The position numbers were made by a program, and so were the translations under genes. A stretch of 64,000 nt of DNA from Streptomyces cirratus (GTDB lineage Bacteria > Actinomycetota > Actinomycetes > Streptomycetales > Streptomycetaceae), in contig NZ_BMVP01000002.1 of assembly GCF_014650775.1 (NCBI RefSeq), positions 434,001 to 498,000 on the forward strand, in the 5' to 3' direction. The notes below the pieces were generated by a model. It was not told the DNA's origin and made no database searches. It was given only the letters and a program-made list of their open reading frames with translations. Of this stretch, positions 53,303-61,586 are shown piece by piece (the stretch's first letter is position 1; every line of letters begins with the position of its first letter).

Positions 53303-54432
53303 ACGGGTTCCCCCTGGTGCTTCTCGCCCTTGGCGCGCGCGGCCAGCGCCATCAGGATCTTCACGGTGGGTGCGCCGACCTGGCGGATGCCGGTCAGGCC
53401 CGGGTTGAGGTACGCGGCGTGCGGGGCGGTGGCGGCGGTGAACTCGGCCACGCCCTCCTGCGGGCGGAACCCGTGCCGGACGGCCAGCGCGCGCAGCTTC
53501 GGGTCGCTGGTCAGGAGCGGCCCGAGGTCCTTGGCCTTGTCGCTGATCGGCACGAAGGTGTGCGGGGAGTTGACGGTGGTGTCCGGGTAGAGCACCACCA
53601 TCGAGTCGATTTCGGCGCCGCCCTGCTTCTGGAGCAACAGCGAGGCCACCTGGGCCTCGTACACCAGGATCAGCGGCTCGCCGCTGCCGCTGACGAAGGC
53701 CCGGAACGGGTCGTCGGTGCTGGGCTCCAGCGCCCCTTGGACGGAGATCAGTTTGCGCATCAGGGGCGCGGTCCGCTCGATCCCCGCGTCGTCGGCGACG
53801 ACGCTCTGGTTGTTGGCCACGTTGGAGGTCGCGGCGAGGAACAGCGCGCCCGAGTTGGAGGTGGCGGGGTCGGTGGTCTTGATGAACACCGTGCCCGTCA
53901 ACTCCGGGTAGGGTCCGCTGCCCTGGAGCTGCTGCCAGGTGCGGTCCTCGGCGGCGGCCTTGAGGTAGGGGCCCATGAGGAGGGTGCCGGAGTTCTTGCC
54001 GGTCATCTTCGCCAGGCCGTTGTCGGCCAGCACCTTCGCGGCGCCCGGGCGGGCGAGTACGACGAGCGGCGAGAAGAACGGCCTGGCCGTCTGGGCGCCT
54101 TTCAGCCCGGCCGAGGCCTCCATCTCCTGGGCGGGTTCACTGCTGCTGGGGAAGGCGAAGTCGAACTCCTTGAGGGCGAGCCGGTTCATCGCCCAGGAGC
54201 CCGAGGTCTCCGTCTTCACGGTGTAGCCCTTGTCCGCGAGGGCCTTGATGACGTCGGGGTCCCGGAAGAAGTCGGACTTCTCCGAGCCGATGACGCCGCG
54301 CACGGTCTTCGTTGCCGTGGTGTCCGGCTTGAGGCCCCCGACGACGACGGCGGCAACGCCGCCGATCAGGAGGACCGCCAGAGCGATTCCGAGGATGCGT
54401 CTCACGGGTGCAGGCTGCTCGCGGAAACCCAC
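53299..54432 (-). CDS. Membrane-anchored solute-binding-like protein of the TelA operon
   Basis: The protein has 377 residues. An N-terminal TM or uncleaved signal (RRILGIALAVLLIGGVAAVVVGG) has no lipobox and is followed by a binding-protein-like fold (VRGVIGSEKSDFF, DFAFPSSSEPAQEM, TLLMGPYLKAAAEDR, FIKTTDPATSNSGALFLA). It is the first gene of the four-gene operon. GTG at 54432 or 54405. It resembles the N-terminal half of the VWA lipoprotein, so the two may be related receptors. Confidence 0.82.
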   Translation of the reverse strand: MGFREQPAPVRRILGIALAVLLIGGVAAVVVGGLKPDTTATKTVRGVIGSEKSDFFRDPDVIKALADKGYTVKTETSGSWAMNRLALKEFDFAFPSSSEPAQEMEASAGLKGAQTARPFFSPLVVLARPGAAKVLADNGLAKMTGKNSGTLLMGPYLKAAAEDRTWQQLQGSGPYPELTGTVFIKTTDPATSNSGALFLAATSNVANNQSVVADDAGIERTAPLMRKLISVQGALEPSTDDPFRAFVSGSGEPLILVYEAQVASLLLQKQGGAEIDSMVVLYPDTTVNSPHTFVPISDKAKDLGPLLTSDPKLRALAVRHGFRPQEGVAEFTAATAPHAAYLNPGLTGIRQVGAPTVKILMALAARAKGEKHQGEPV

Positions 54433-54542
54433 ATTCCGCGACCGGTCGGGTGAACTCCGGGTGGCCGGGCGGTCCCACTTCGAAATGCTGTGTGGGCACG
54501 CGGGTGCTGGTGGGCCGGGCGGGCGCCGGGGAGGATCGGGCC

Positions 54543-54956
54543 ATGGGCGTGAGCGCGTTGAAGTGGCAGGGCTGGCTGGTCGGCCTGGTGGTGCTGGCCG
54601 GGCTCCTGGTGTTCGCCCCGCTGGGGCTGTACGTGTGGGCCAGCGGGGGCGGCGCCGGCGGCGGGGCCCGTGCCGCGGCCGCGCCGCCGCCGGACGTACG
54701 GATCGCCGAGTGCCGCATCGATCCGCCGAGCCGGCGGGTGGTGGCGGTGGTCGAGGGCCGCGGCGAGGGCTCGTACGTGGTCACGGTCGAGTTCCGCGAC
54801 AGCCCGCCCCCCGCCCCCGGCGCCCGCACCGCCCGCGCCCTGGCCGCCCTCCCGGGCCTCACCCCGGACGCCCCGTCCCGCACGGAGGCCATCGGCCCGG
54901 TCTGGCCCCCGTTGACCGCGCCGTGGTGCGGGGTGGTGGGGGTGGGCCGGGAGTAA
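54543..54956 (+). CDS. Hypothetical one-TM protein
   Basis: The product has 137 residues. One TM (LVGLVVLAGLLVFAPLGLYV) is followed by an Ala/Pro-rich linker and a short extracytoplasmic domain (RIAECRIDPPSRRVVAVVEG, SYVVTVEFRD). It is divergent from the TelA operon. No motif is recognised. Confidence 0.7.
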   Translation: MGVSALKWQGWLVGLVVLAGLLVFAPLGLYVWASGGGAGGGARAAAAPPPDVRIAECRIDPPSRRVVAVVEGRGEGSYVVTVEFRDSPPPAPGARTARALAALPGLTPDAPSRTEAIGPVWPPLTAPWCGVVGVGRE

Positions 54957-55081
54957 AGGGTGGCGGACTCCCGGGTGCGGGGGCCCCGTCCGTCGTCCGG
55001 GCGCACTCGATCGCCGAACGGTGCTCGGAACCGCGTGGTGCAATTGCTATCGTCACGGAGGTCTATCGCTCAGGGGGAATC

Positions 55082-55756
55082 GTGCAGGATCCGTCGCACC
55101 ACTCGGCGCAATATCCGGCGCCGCCGCCGTACTTGCCGTCGGCCGCGGCGGCGCCCGTATCCACGGGCCGTTCCCACGCCAAGCTCTGGGCGGCCGGAGC
55201 CGCCGTGGTGAGCGCCATCGCCGGTGTGGCGAGCGCCATCGCCGCCTTCTCCAACGGCTCGCCCCCGCCCGCGCCCACGGCGGTACCGCCGGCTTCGTCG
55301 GTGACCGCCCAAAGCCAGCCACCGGCGGGCGGCACCGCCTCGTCGGCCGCGGGGTCGTCGTCGGCGGGGTCGTCGTCGGCCGGTTCCGTCCGGTGGACGG
55401 GCAAGGTGGTCCTCGGGCTGGAAGGCATCGACCTCAGCTCGGTCCCGCCGCGCACCGGTACGTCCGGCTTCGGCATCCGCCCCGCGGCCGGGCGCGCCGG
55501 CGAGAGCTCGATGGAGGTCAAGGGCACCGTCGCCCTGTGGACCAACTCCGAGGCCCCCACCGCCCAGGGCTGCAAGGACCTGCTGGCGACCCAGTCGCGC
55601 TCGGCAGTCACGGTGGCCGAAGGGGACAGCGTGTGCCTGGTCAACGAGAAGTCCCCGATCGGCGTCCTCAAGGTCACCGCCACCCGCTACAACGAAGGCT
55701 CGTACGGCCTGATCGAAGGCGAACTCACCACCTGGAACCTGCGCGTCCCCAACTGA
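55082..55756 (+). CDS. Hypothetical one-TM protein with extracellular domain
   Basis: The product has 224 residues. A Pro-rich cytosolic N-terminus and one TM (LWAAGAAVVSAIAGVASAIAA) precede a Ser/Ala/Gly linker (SSAGSSSAGS, repeated) and an extracellular domain of about 115 residues (KVVLGLEGIDLSS, QGCKDLLATQ, DSVCLVNEKSPIGVLKV) with two cysteines. GTG at 55082 follows AGGGGGA. The general layout resembles secreted sensors of Streptomyces; no ligand is known. Confidence 0.75.
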   Translation: MQDPSHHSAQYPAPPPYLPSAAAAPVSTGRSHAKLWAAGAAVVSAIAGVASAIAAFSNGSPPPAPTAVPPASSVTAQSQPPAGGTASSAAGSSSAGSSSAGSVRWTGKVVLGLEGIDLSSVPPRTGTSGFGIRPAAGRAGESSMEVKGTVALWTNSEAPTAQGCKDLLATQSRSAVTVAEGDSVCLVNEKSPIGVLKVTATRYNEGSYGLIEGELTTWNLRVPN

Positions 55757-56122
55757 TCAGCCGAGGGACTTCTCGACGGCCTCGAAGATGTCGGCGTCAG
55801 TTTCCTGCTGCCAGGACGGCAGGTCCGCCCAGTCCGCCACGTAGGCGGGCTTCGGATCCTCGAAGTGTTTGAACATCTGGGCGGTCCAGCAGATGGCGAC
55901 GAAGCGGCTCTTCTGTTCCCGGGAGAGCCGCGACGTGGTGGCGTCACTGATCTCGATGAACTGGCGAACCTGCGTGTACACGGCCCCTGCGGCCTCGCGT
56001 TCCCACTGCGGTGTCCGGTCCCACGGGGTTACGTAGCCGGCCTTCGGCTCGCCGGGGAAGTGGTGGTGCACCCCCTCGATCCAGGCTTTCCGGAACAGTC
56101 GTGCGCCTTCGGTCTGCGTCAT
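55757..56122 (-). CDS. Hypothetical protein with internal two-copy motif
   Basis: The product has 121 residues. Two related units lie in series: PKAGYVTPWDRTPQWEREAA (near 30-50) and PKPAYVADWADLPSWQQETD (near 92-112), each followed by an acidic helix (VYTQVRQFIE; IFEAVEKSL). The two copies point to an ancestral duplication. Start MTQTEG is preferred over six codons upstream. It is directly downstream of the XRE-TPR regulator and may be its partner. Confidence 0.7.
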   Translation of the reverse strand: MTQTEGARLFRKAWIEGVHHHFPGEPKAGYVTPWDRTPQWEREAAGAVYTQVRQFIEISDATTSRLSREQKSRFVAICWTAQMFKHFEDPKPAYVADWADLPSWQQETDADIFEAVEKSLG

Positions 56123-56136
56123 GCCAACCCCTCTCG

Positions 56137-57393
56137 TCACGGTGTCCGCAGCGCGGAGATCTCCGCGCCCAGCCCGGCAACACGCTGATCCCGGTTCAGG
56201 GGGCCGAACTGATCGCAGAGGCTTCGGAGTCTACGGGCGACGTACCCTGACGAAGAGGCGTGGGCCAGGTCCAGCGCTTCGCGCGCGTACGTCACCACCT
56301 GTTCGGGATCCCGGCGCTTGGCCCCGATCACGGCCAGGTCGGCCAGTACCGCGCCTCTTCTGCGATACGAGTGGCCGGAAGCGAGCGCGCTCTGACCCAA
56401 CGCCCGTTTGAGGGTCTCTTCCGCCAGGTCGAAACGGCCGAGCTGTACGTATCGCGCACCGCGCTCCTCGGCCAGCCGCGTGCCGTCGAAACGGAGCCAC
56501 CCGCCATTCGAGCTGTTGTCAGCGAGGTGCTGAACTTCCTCGGCCCGGGCAAGGGCCTCCTCGCACCCGGCCAGGTCGCCCGCGCCGGCGTGCGCCTGCG
56601 CCTGAACCGACGCCACCCAGTGCCGCGTCGACAGGATGCCGTCGCCGCGGACGGCGACGCGTTCCGCCGCACGCAGGACCTCTGCCGCCTCGCGGTACCC
56701 GTGCTCTGACATGGCGACGTAGGCGTGACGTACGAGCGCACACGCCCACAGGTCGTACGCTCCGGCCTCCTTGCTCACGGAGGCCGCGAGGGCGTACGAC
56801 GCGGCCGCGTCCGAGTACCGGTTGGAGTCGAAGGCCACTTCGCCGGCCAGCTGGAAGAGGTCGGCCGCCGCGTGGAGGAGAGGCGTGGAATTGCTGCCGT
56901 GGGTTGCGGACAGGGCCTTGTTCAGCGTCGCCAGTTGATCGCGAACGACGGGAAAGAGCGTCCCCTTGGATCGGGCGAGGTGGTACACCTGCCACAGGTG
57001 GCCGTTCATCCGGGCGAAGTCTGCCGGGTTGCCCCTGTGCACACCGTCCGTCAGGGCCTGTGCCTCGTCGAACGGAAGGGCGGTCAGTACGCCGCTGACA
57101 GTGAGTATCCGGAGGAATTCACGGCGGATCATCTCGTCGGGGTCTCCCGCGCTCGGGTGGTCACTGGACGTGCGCCGTACGGCCTCCCGCTCTGTGGTTC
57201 GTGACGGTGGCAGGAGGGCTTCCAGCTCTTGCAGGCTGATTTCCAGGGTGTCGGCCAAAGCCGGCCGCTGAGACGGCTGCGGTGAGATCTTGCCGCTCTC
57301 CCAGCGTCCGACCGTTGTGCGGTCCACGCCAAGCAACTCGGCCAATTTCTCCTGACTGTAACCCAGGGTCTTGCGCCGTTCGGCCAGTCCCAT
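56137..57393 (-). CDS. XRE regulator with TPR-like C-terminal domain
   Basis: The protein has 418 residues. The HTH (about 1-60) reads AERRKTLGYSQEKLAELLGV, RTTVGRWESGKISP. The remaining 340 residues are helical, TPR-like (ALNKALSATHGSNSTPLLHA, YSDAAASYALAASVSKEAGA, DLAEETLKRALGQSAL). This layout is common in Streptomyces regulators sensing peptide-like signals, such as the NsdA-like group. It is divergent from two small genes and next to a hypothetical partner. Confidence 0.88.
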   Translation of the reverse strand: MGLAERRKTLGYSQEKLAELLGVDRTTVGRWESGKISPQPSQRPALADTLEISLQELEALLPPSRTTEREAVRRTSSDHPSAGDPDEMIRREFLRILTVSGVLTALPFDEAQALTDGVHRGNPADFARMNGHLWQVYHLARSKGTLFPVVRDQLATLNKALSATHGSNSTPLLHAAADLFQLAGEVAFDSNRYSDAAASYALAASVSKEAGAYDLWACALVRHAYVAMSEHGYREAAEVLRAAERVAVRGDGILSTRHWVASVQAQAHAGAGDLAGCEEALARAEEVQHLADNSSNGGWLRFDGTRLAEERGARYVQLGRFDLAEETLKRALGQSALASGHSYRRRGAVLADLAVIGAKRRDPEQVVTYAREALDLAHASSSGYVARRLRSLCDQFGPLNRDQRVAGLGAEISALRTP

Positions 57394-57546
57394 ACGACCT
57401 CTTCTTGTGCTTCTGACCGTCTCAGGTTCCGTGCACCGATCTGCGTCAATGCTGCCGCACGTTTGCCGTGGAGGTCTTCGACTCCCACCGCTTTCCTGGA
57501 TGTTGTGGCAAACGACGTGGCCACCGGATTACGGAAGGGGGCGGAC

Positions 57547-57717
57547 ATGGCAACGCCCGACGTCGATCGAAGTCACGGACCGGATGTGGTCTCTAGCTTC
57601 GACGAACCCTTGCCCGGGGTGAGGGCCATGGTTGAGCCCGGCACTGAGCTCTTGGACCGTGCGCTCGCCGGCTGGCAGCGCTTCCTCACCACCTTCGAGG
57701 GGGCGTCCGGTGAGTGA
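57547..57717 (+). CDS. Small protein (56 aa) divergent from the XRE-TPR regulator
   Basis: The product has 56 residues, starting MATPDVDRSHGPDVVSSFDE and ending WQRFLTTFEGASGE. The ATG follows GGAAGGGGGCGG. It is soluble and acidic. Its stop overlaps the next start, so it forms a pair. A peptide or adaptor role is possible, but no known precursor motif was seen. Confidence 0.6.
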   Translation: MATPDVDRSHGPDVVSSFDEPLPGVRAMVEPGTELLDRALAGWQRFLTTFEGASGE

Positions 57718-57973
57718 CTGTTACGCATACGTGCCGCACCGACTCCTACGTCGTCGCGTGCGCGACATCGCCTCCGGAGCAGAGGGGGAGCTGATGGCCG
57801 TGATCAACGAGAACGTCTCGGATTCCGTCGCCCACGCGCACTGGGTGGAACTGGCGTACATCCGCGGTGTATCCGGCCGTGAGTTCACCACCGCTGTCGG
57901 CAACATCGAGGCGGTGATCCAGCCCGTGCGGTGCTCGTCCGGCCAGGTCCGGGAGAACCAGGACGGTCCCTGA
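57710..57973 (+). CDS. Hypothetical protein (87 aa) coupled to the 56-aa gene
   Basis: The product has 87 residues starting VSDCYAYVPHRLLRRRVRDI, with AELMAVINENVSD-type helices and a late FTTAVGNIEAVIQPVRCSSG. The GTG overlaps the previous stop by eight bases. No domain is recognised; it is likely translated with its small neighbour. Confidence 0.6.
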   Translation: MSDCYAYVPHRLLRRRVRDIASGAEGELMAVINENVSDSVAHAHWVELAYIRGVSGREFTTAVGNIEAVIQPVRCSSGQVRENQDGP

Positions 57974-58040
57974 GACGGGCGCGAGACGGAGGGGTTCGTG
58001 GCGCCCGGTCCGGAGCCTTGGCGGCCCCGGACCGGGGCCG

Positions 58041-58433
58041 TCAGAGGGCGCCGGCCCGGTCCGGGGACTCCAGGGCGGCGGCGTGGGCGTCCATGCGCTC
58101 GGCGGCGAGGATCGCGACGGTGGTGTCGGCCCGGGAGGCGGCGACGAGCAGCGCCCGGCCGGCGAGGTCGTGGGCCCGGCGGTGCAGTTCGGCCGTGTCC
58201 GACGGCTGCCCGTGGGCCGCTCGTGCGGGCCGGGCCCCGCGCAGCCGCGTGACCTGGTCGGCGATGCGGGCGGCGGCGTCGCCGAGCCCGAGCTCGTCGG
58301 TGACGGCGAGCAGCGCCGCGAGGTGCCCGGCGAGCTGGATGTCCAGGGCTTCGCCGCGGCTGCGGTGCGGGTAGTCGGTGCGGCTGCCGGCCATGCGGTG
58401 GACGACCGACTTGGTGCGGATCGGCTCGTACAT
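58041..58433 (-). CDS. Conserved helical hypothetical protein
   Basis: The product has 130 residues. A basic N-terminus (EPIRTKSVVHRMAGSRTDYP) is followed by helices (QLAGHLAALLAVTDELGLGD, RRAHDLAGRALLVAASRADT, ILAAERMDAHAAALE). No domain is known to me. It is downstream of, and may be co-transcribed with, the aminotransferase gene. Confidence 0.7.
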   Translation of the reverse strand: MYEPIRTKSVVHRMAGSRTDYPHRSRGEALDIQLAGHLAALLAVTDELGLGDAAARIADQVTRLRGARPARAAHGQPSDTAELHRRAHDLAGRALLVAASRADTTVAILAAERMDAHAAALESPDRAGAL

Positions 58434-58503
58434 GAGGAGGCCTCCTGCGGGGTCAGGAGACCATCCTACATTGGATCGGTTCTAAAGTTGTGCTCGATCC
58501 GGC

Positions 58504-58517
58504 GAGACTCGAGTCTC
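58504..58517. promoter_or_regulatory. 14-bp perfect palindrome upstream of the hypothetical gene
   Basis: GAGACTCGAGTCTC is a perfect palindrome between the aminotransferase stop and the next gene. It may be an operator or part of a hairpin. Confidence 0.35.
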
Positions 58518-58556
58518 CAGCGAGTCAGGAGCGACGCCGGAGCTGCCCCCGGGAGC

Positions 58557-59768
58557 TCACGGCTGGGCGTAGCCGTCGAGGAAGTTGCCGATCCGGGTGA
58601 CCGCGTCCGCCAGGTCCTTGGCGTTCGGCAGCGTGACGATCCGGAAGTGGTCGGGCTCGGGCCAGTTGAAGCCCGTGCCGTGCACGACCATGATCTTCTC
58701 GGCCCGCAGCAGGTCGAGGACCATCTGCCGGTCGTCCTTGATCTTGTAGACCGCCGGGTCCAGCTTCGGGAACAGGTACAGCGCGCCCTTGGGCTTGACG
58801 CAGCTGATGCCGGGGATCTGCGTCAGCAGGTCGTAGGCCGTGTCCCGCTGCTCGCGCAGCCGTCCGCCGGGCAGGACGAGGTCGTTGATCGACTGCCGGC
58901 CGCCGAGCGCGGTGGCGACGGCGTGCTGCGACGGCATGTTGGCGCACAGCCGCATGTTCGCCAGGATCGTCAGACCCTCGATGTACGAAGACGCGTGCTT
59001 CTTGGGGCCGCAGACCGCCATCCAGCCGGCCCGGTAGCCGGCGACGCGGTAGTTCTTCGAGAGCCCGTTGAAGGTCAGGGTCAGCACGTCCGGCGCGATC
59101 GCGGCGGTGTTGGTGTGGGTGGCCCCGTCGAACAGGATCCGGTCGTAGATCTCGTCCGAGCACACGACCAGGTTGTGGCGGCGCGCGATGTCGGTGAGGC
59201 CGCGCAGCATCTCGTCGTCGTAGACGGCGCCGGTCGGGTTGTTCGGGTTGATGATCACCAGGGCGCGGGTGCGGTCGGTGATCTTGCGCTCGATGTCGGC
59301 GAGGTCCGGCATCCAGTCGGACTGCTCGTCGCACCGGTAGTGCACGGCCGTGCCGCCGGCGAGGCTGACCGAGGCCGTCCACAGCGGGTAGTCCGGAGCC
59401 GGGACCAGCACCTCGTCCCCGTCGTCCAGCAGGGCCTGCATGGACATCTGGATCAGCTCGGAGACGCCGTTGCCGAGGTAGACGTCCTCGACGTCCAGCT
59501 CGATGCCCTTGGTCTGGTAGTGCTGCATGACCGCGCGCCGCGCGGAGAGCAGCCCCTTCGCGTCCCCGTAGCCGTGGGCGTTGCCGAGGTTGCGGAGCAT
59601 GTCCTCGAGGATCTCCGGCGGGCACTCGAAGCCGAAGGCCGCGGGGTTGCCGGTGTTCAGCTTGAGGATGCGATGACCTGCCGCTTCGAGCCGCATAGCC
59701 TCTTCGAGGACGGGTCCGCGGATCTCGTAGCAGACATTGGCGAGTTTCGTTGACTGGATCACCTGCAT
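58557..59768 (-). CDS. PLP-dependent class I/II aminotransferase (AlaA-like)
   Basis: This 403-residue aminotransferase begins MQVIQSTKLANVCYEIRGPV. The PLP lysine is in NGLSKNYRVAGYRAGWM; other motifs are LNTGNPAAFGF, NPNNPTGAVY and DEIYDRILFDG. It resembles alanine aminotransferase AlaA/AlaT. The gene is leftward with its promoter in 59769-59959. Confidence 0.9.
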   Translation of the reverse strand: MQVIQSTKLANVCYEIRGPVLEEAMRLEAAGHRILKLNTGNPAAFGFECPPEILEDMLRNLGNAHGYGDAKGLLSARRAVMQHYQTKGIELDVEDVYLGNGVSELIQMSMQALLDDGDEVLVPAPDYPLWTASVSLAGGTAVHYRCDEQSDWMPDLADIERKITDRTRALVIINPNNPTGAVYDDEMLRGLTDIARRHNLVVCSDEIYDRILFDGATHTNTAAIAPDVLTLTFNGLSKNYRVAGYRAGWMAVCGPKKHASSYIEGLTILANMRLCANMPSQHAVATALGGRQSINDLVLPGGRLREQRDTAYDLLTQIPGISCVKPKGALYLFPKLDPAVYKIKDDRQMVLDLLRAEKIMVVHGTGFNWPEPDHFRIVTLPNAKDLADAVTRIGNFLDGYAQP

Positions 59769-59959
59769 GACGGGAGCTTACGGCCCCCTCGGCGCCCGCG
59801 CCGCTTTATTCGGGGACCGCCCGTCGGGCTGCTTTGCCCCGTTTCGCGAGATGCGGAGGCCAAGCCACGCCCCCTCCTTGGAAACCCTGGCGCACCCCCC
59901 GCTCCACCCTGCGGAACCCCCGCCCCCCAAAATCGCCCGCCGCCCCGGTGTTGTGCGGA

Positions 59960-60490
59960 TCACCCCACGGTGTACCGGGCCTGGGTGAAGCCCGCCCCCA
60001 GGGCCCTGACGTCTTGCAGGGTGAGTTCCACGTCCTGATCCAGCTCCCCGAAGAGCGGCAGGCCCGACCCGAGGAGGACCGGAGCGGTGGTGAGGACCAG
60101 CTCGTCCAGCAGCCCTGCGCGCAGGAACGTGCGGACCATCCGGCCGCCGTCCACGTAGACGCTCTTCGCGCCCTGCTCCGTCAGGCCCGCCAGCAGCTCC
60201 TCCAGCGAGCGGTACACCGTCACGCGCGGGTCGTCCGCGCTCAAGGTGGTGCTGAGGACGGCCACGCGCTTGCCCTCGTACGGCCAGAACCCGAAGGTGA
60301 GGACCTTCTCGTAAGTGTTGCGGCCCATGGCGAGGGTGTCGATCCCGGCCATGAACTCCTCGTAGCCGGTGTCCCCGGCCGCCTCGCCGCGGGTCGTCAG
60401 CCACTCGATGTCGCCGTCGGGCCGGGCGATGAACCCGTCGAGACTGACGCCGATCGTCACGGCGGTACGGAAGGTGCGGTCGAAGCTCAT
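59960..60490 (-). CDS. Dihydrofolate reductase-family (RibD C-terminal-like) protein
   Basis: The product has 176 residues with the RibD/DHFR-like nucleotide site (VSLDGFIARPDGDIEW), TLAMGRNTYEKVLTF and YVDGGRMVRTFL. It is probably a general NADPH-dependent reductase, not the folate enzyme. The ATG overlaps the TetR stop by four bases. It is the second gene of a regulator-reductase pair. Confidence 0.85.
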   Translation of the reverse strand: MSFDRTFRTAVTIGVSLDGFIARPDGDIEWLTTRGEAAGDTGYEEFMAGIDTLAMGRNTYEKVLTFGFWPYEGKRVAVLSTTLSADDPRVTVYRSLEELLAGLTEQGAKSVYVDGGRMVRTFLRAGLLDELVLTTAPVLLGSGLPLFGELDQDVELTLQDVRALGAGFTQARYTVG

Positions 60491-61131
60491 GCGGGGTCCC
60501 TTCGATGGGCGGCGCCCGTGCGGTACGGGGCCGGTTCGGCGGCGCCCGTGCGGTACGGGGCCAGGACGGCGGCGAGGGCGGCGCGCTGGCGCTGGGCGAG
60601 GCCGCCCTCGTGGTCGACGGCCCAGAGCAGCCCGGCTCCGGTGACGGCCGCCTGAACGGTTTCGGTGAGTGCGGTGATGTCGGTGCCCGGGCGGAGTTCG
60701 CCCGCGTCCGCCGCCCGTCCGAGCAGGGCGTGGCAGGCTCCGCGGTGGGCCTCCTGCGAGGCGAGCGCCAGGTGCCGGAACTCCGGGTCGGTGAGGTCGG
60801 AGCACAGGAACGCGAGATGGTTCGCGTACGAGGCCGGCGTGGCCATCGGGCTCCAGGTCGAGGTGATCAGTTCGGCCAGCGCGTCGAGCGCCGGGCGGTG
60901 CTCCCGGCAGACCCGTTCCCGGAGCTCCTCGAACTCCGCCCCGCCGCGCGCCGCCAGTGCGAGCAGCAGTCCGCGCTTGGACCCGAACCGTTGCACGAGC
61001 GTCCCGGCCACCAGTCCGGCCTCCCGCGCCACGGCGGCCAGCGTGAGCCCGGCCGGTCCGGTCCTGCCCATCACCTCGACGGCCGCCCGCAGGACCGTGG
61101 CGTCGTCGACGCTCCGGGGTCGTCCGGCCAT
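60487..61131 (-). CDS. TetR-family transcriptional repressor
   Basis: The protein has 214 residues. The HTH is ATVLRAAVEVMGRTGPAGLT, LAAVAREAGLVAGTLVQRFG, SKRGLLLALAARG. The C-terminal ligand domain has no identified ligand. Its last 25 residues are a two-copy repeat (APYRTGAA) with the DNA repeat at 60509-60562. The ATG at 61131 has GGGAGGTG in place. It probably represses itself and the DHFR-like gene through the operator at 61153-61176. Confidence 0.88.
   Translation of the reverse strand: MAGRPRSVDDATVLRAAVEVMGRTGPAGLTLAAVAREAGLVAGTLVQRFGSKRGLLLALAARGGAEFEELRERVCREHRPALDALAELITSTWSPMATPASYANHLAFLCSDLTDPEFRHLALASQEAHRGACHALLGRAADAGELRPGTDITALTETVQAAVTGAGLLWAVDHEGGLAQRQRAALAAVLAPYRTGAAEPAPYRTGAAHRRDPA
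60509..60562. repeat. 30-bp-period tandem repeat within the tetR 3' end
   Basis: GGCGCCCGTGCGGTACGGGG recurs 30 bases apart, giving two copies of the ten-residue unit around APYRTGAA in TetR. It is likely a recent duplication. Confidence 0.7.
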
Positions 61132-61152
61132 GTCGGCACCTCCCGCGCCCAT

Positions 61153-61176
61153 TAGTAAATGGCTGTTCATTTATTA
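61153..61176. promoter_or_regulatory. Probable TetR operator
   Basis: TAnTAAATG-n6-CATTTAnTA is an AT-rich inverted repeat, unlike its GC-rich surroundings, 22 bases upstream of the tetR start. It is the typical place for an autorepression site. Confidence 0.7.
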
Positions 61177-61179
61177 AAG

Positions 61180-61561
61180 CAGGCAGCACGGGCCTCCGGA
61201 AGGGTGATCGCTGGAGGCGCCCGCAGCGGGCCGCCGCGCGGCAGGTGTCTGCGGGAGCGGCGTCGCCGAGGTGGACGGCCGTGCCGTCGGAGCCGATGCG
61301 GTACCGCTTGCCGGGCGGGACCAGGTGGCGCGGCACGCCCCCGGGCTGCATCAGGATCCACCGGCCGTGCACCGTGCGGTGCCACAGGGCGGCGTCACCG
61401 CAGTCCCGGCACGTGGCCGGGCGGCCCTCGCGCCCGTCGGGCCTGCCGATCGCCGCCAGGGCGCCGGCCAGTACGTCGCCCACCACGATCGGCGTGCGCG
61501 GATCATCGCGCAACGGGGTCCCACCTCCGTGCCGTTGGTAGCACGGCACGCAGGCGCGCAA
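61180..61561 (-). pseudogene. DUF6083-like gene lacking its own stop
   Basis: The frame from a TTG reads RACVPCYQRHGGG, then ATCRDCGDAALWHRTVHGRW, KRYRIGSDGTAVHLGDAAP and DTCRAAARCG, which looks like the DUF6083 zinc-ribbon domain. It has no stop before entering the TetR operator and running antiframe through tetR into the frame of the DHFR-like gene. The end is therefore probably broken, and the gene was cut when the TetR-reductase cassette was placed here. The family call is from memory. Confidence 0.45.
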
Positions 61562-61586
61562 CCGCCGTACGGGGGACCGGTCACCC

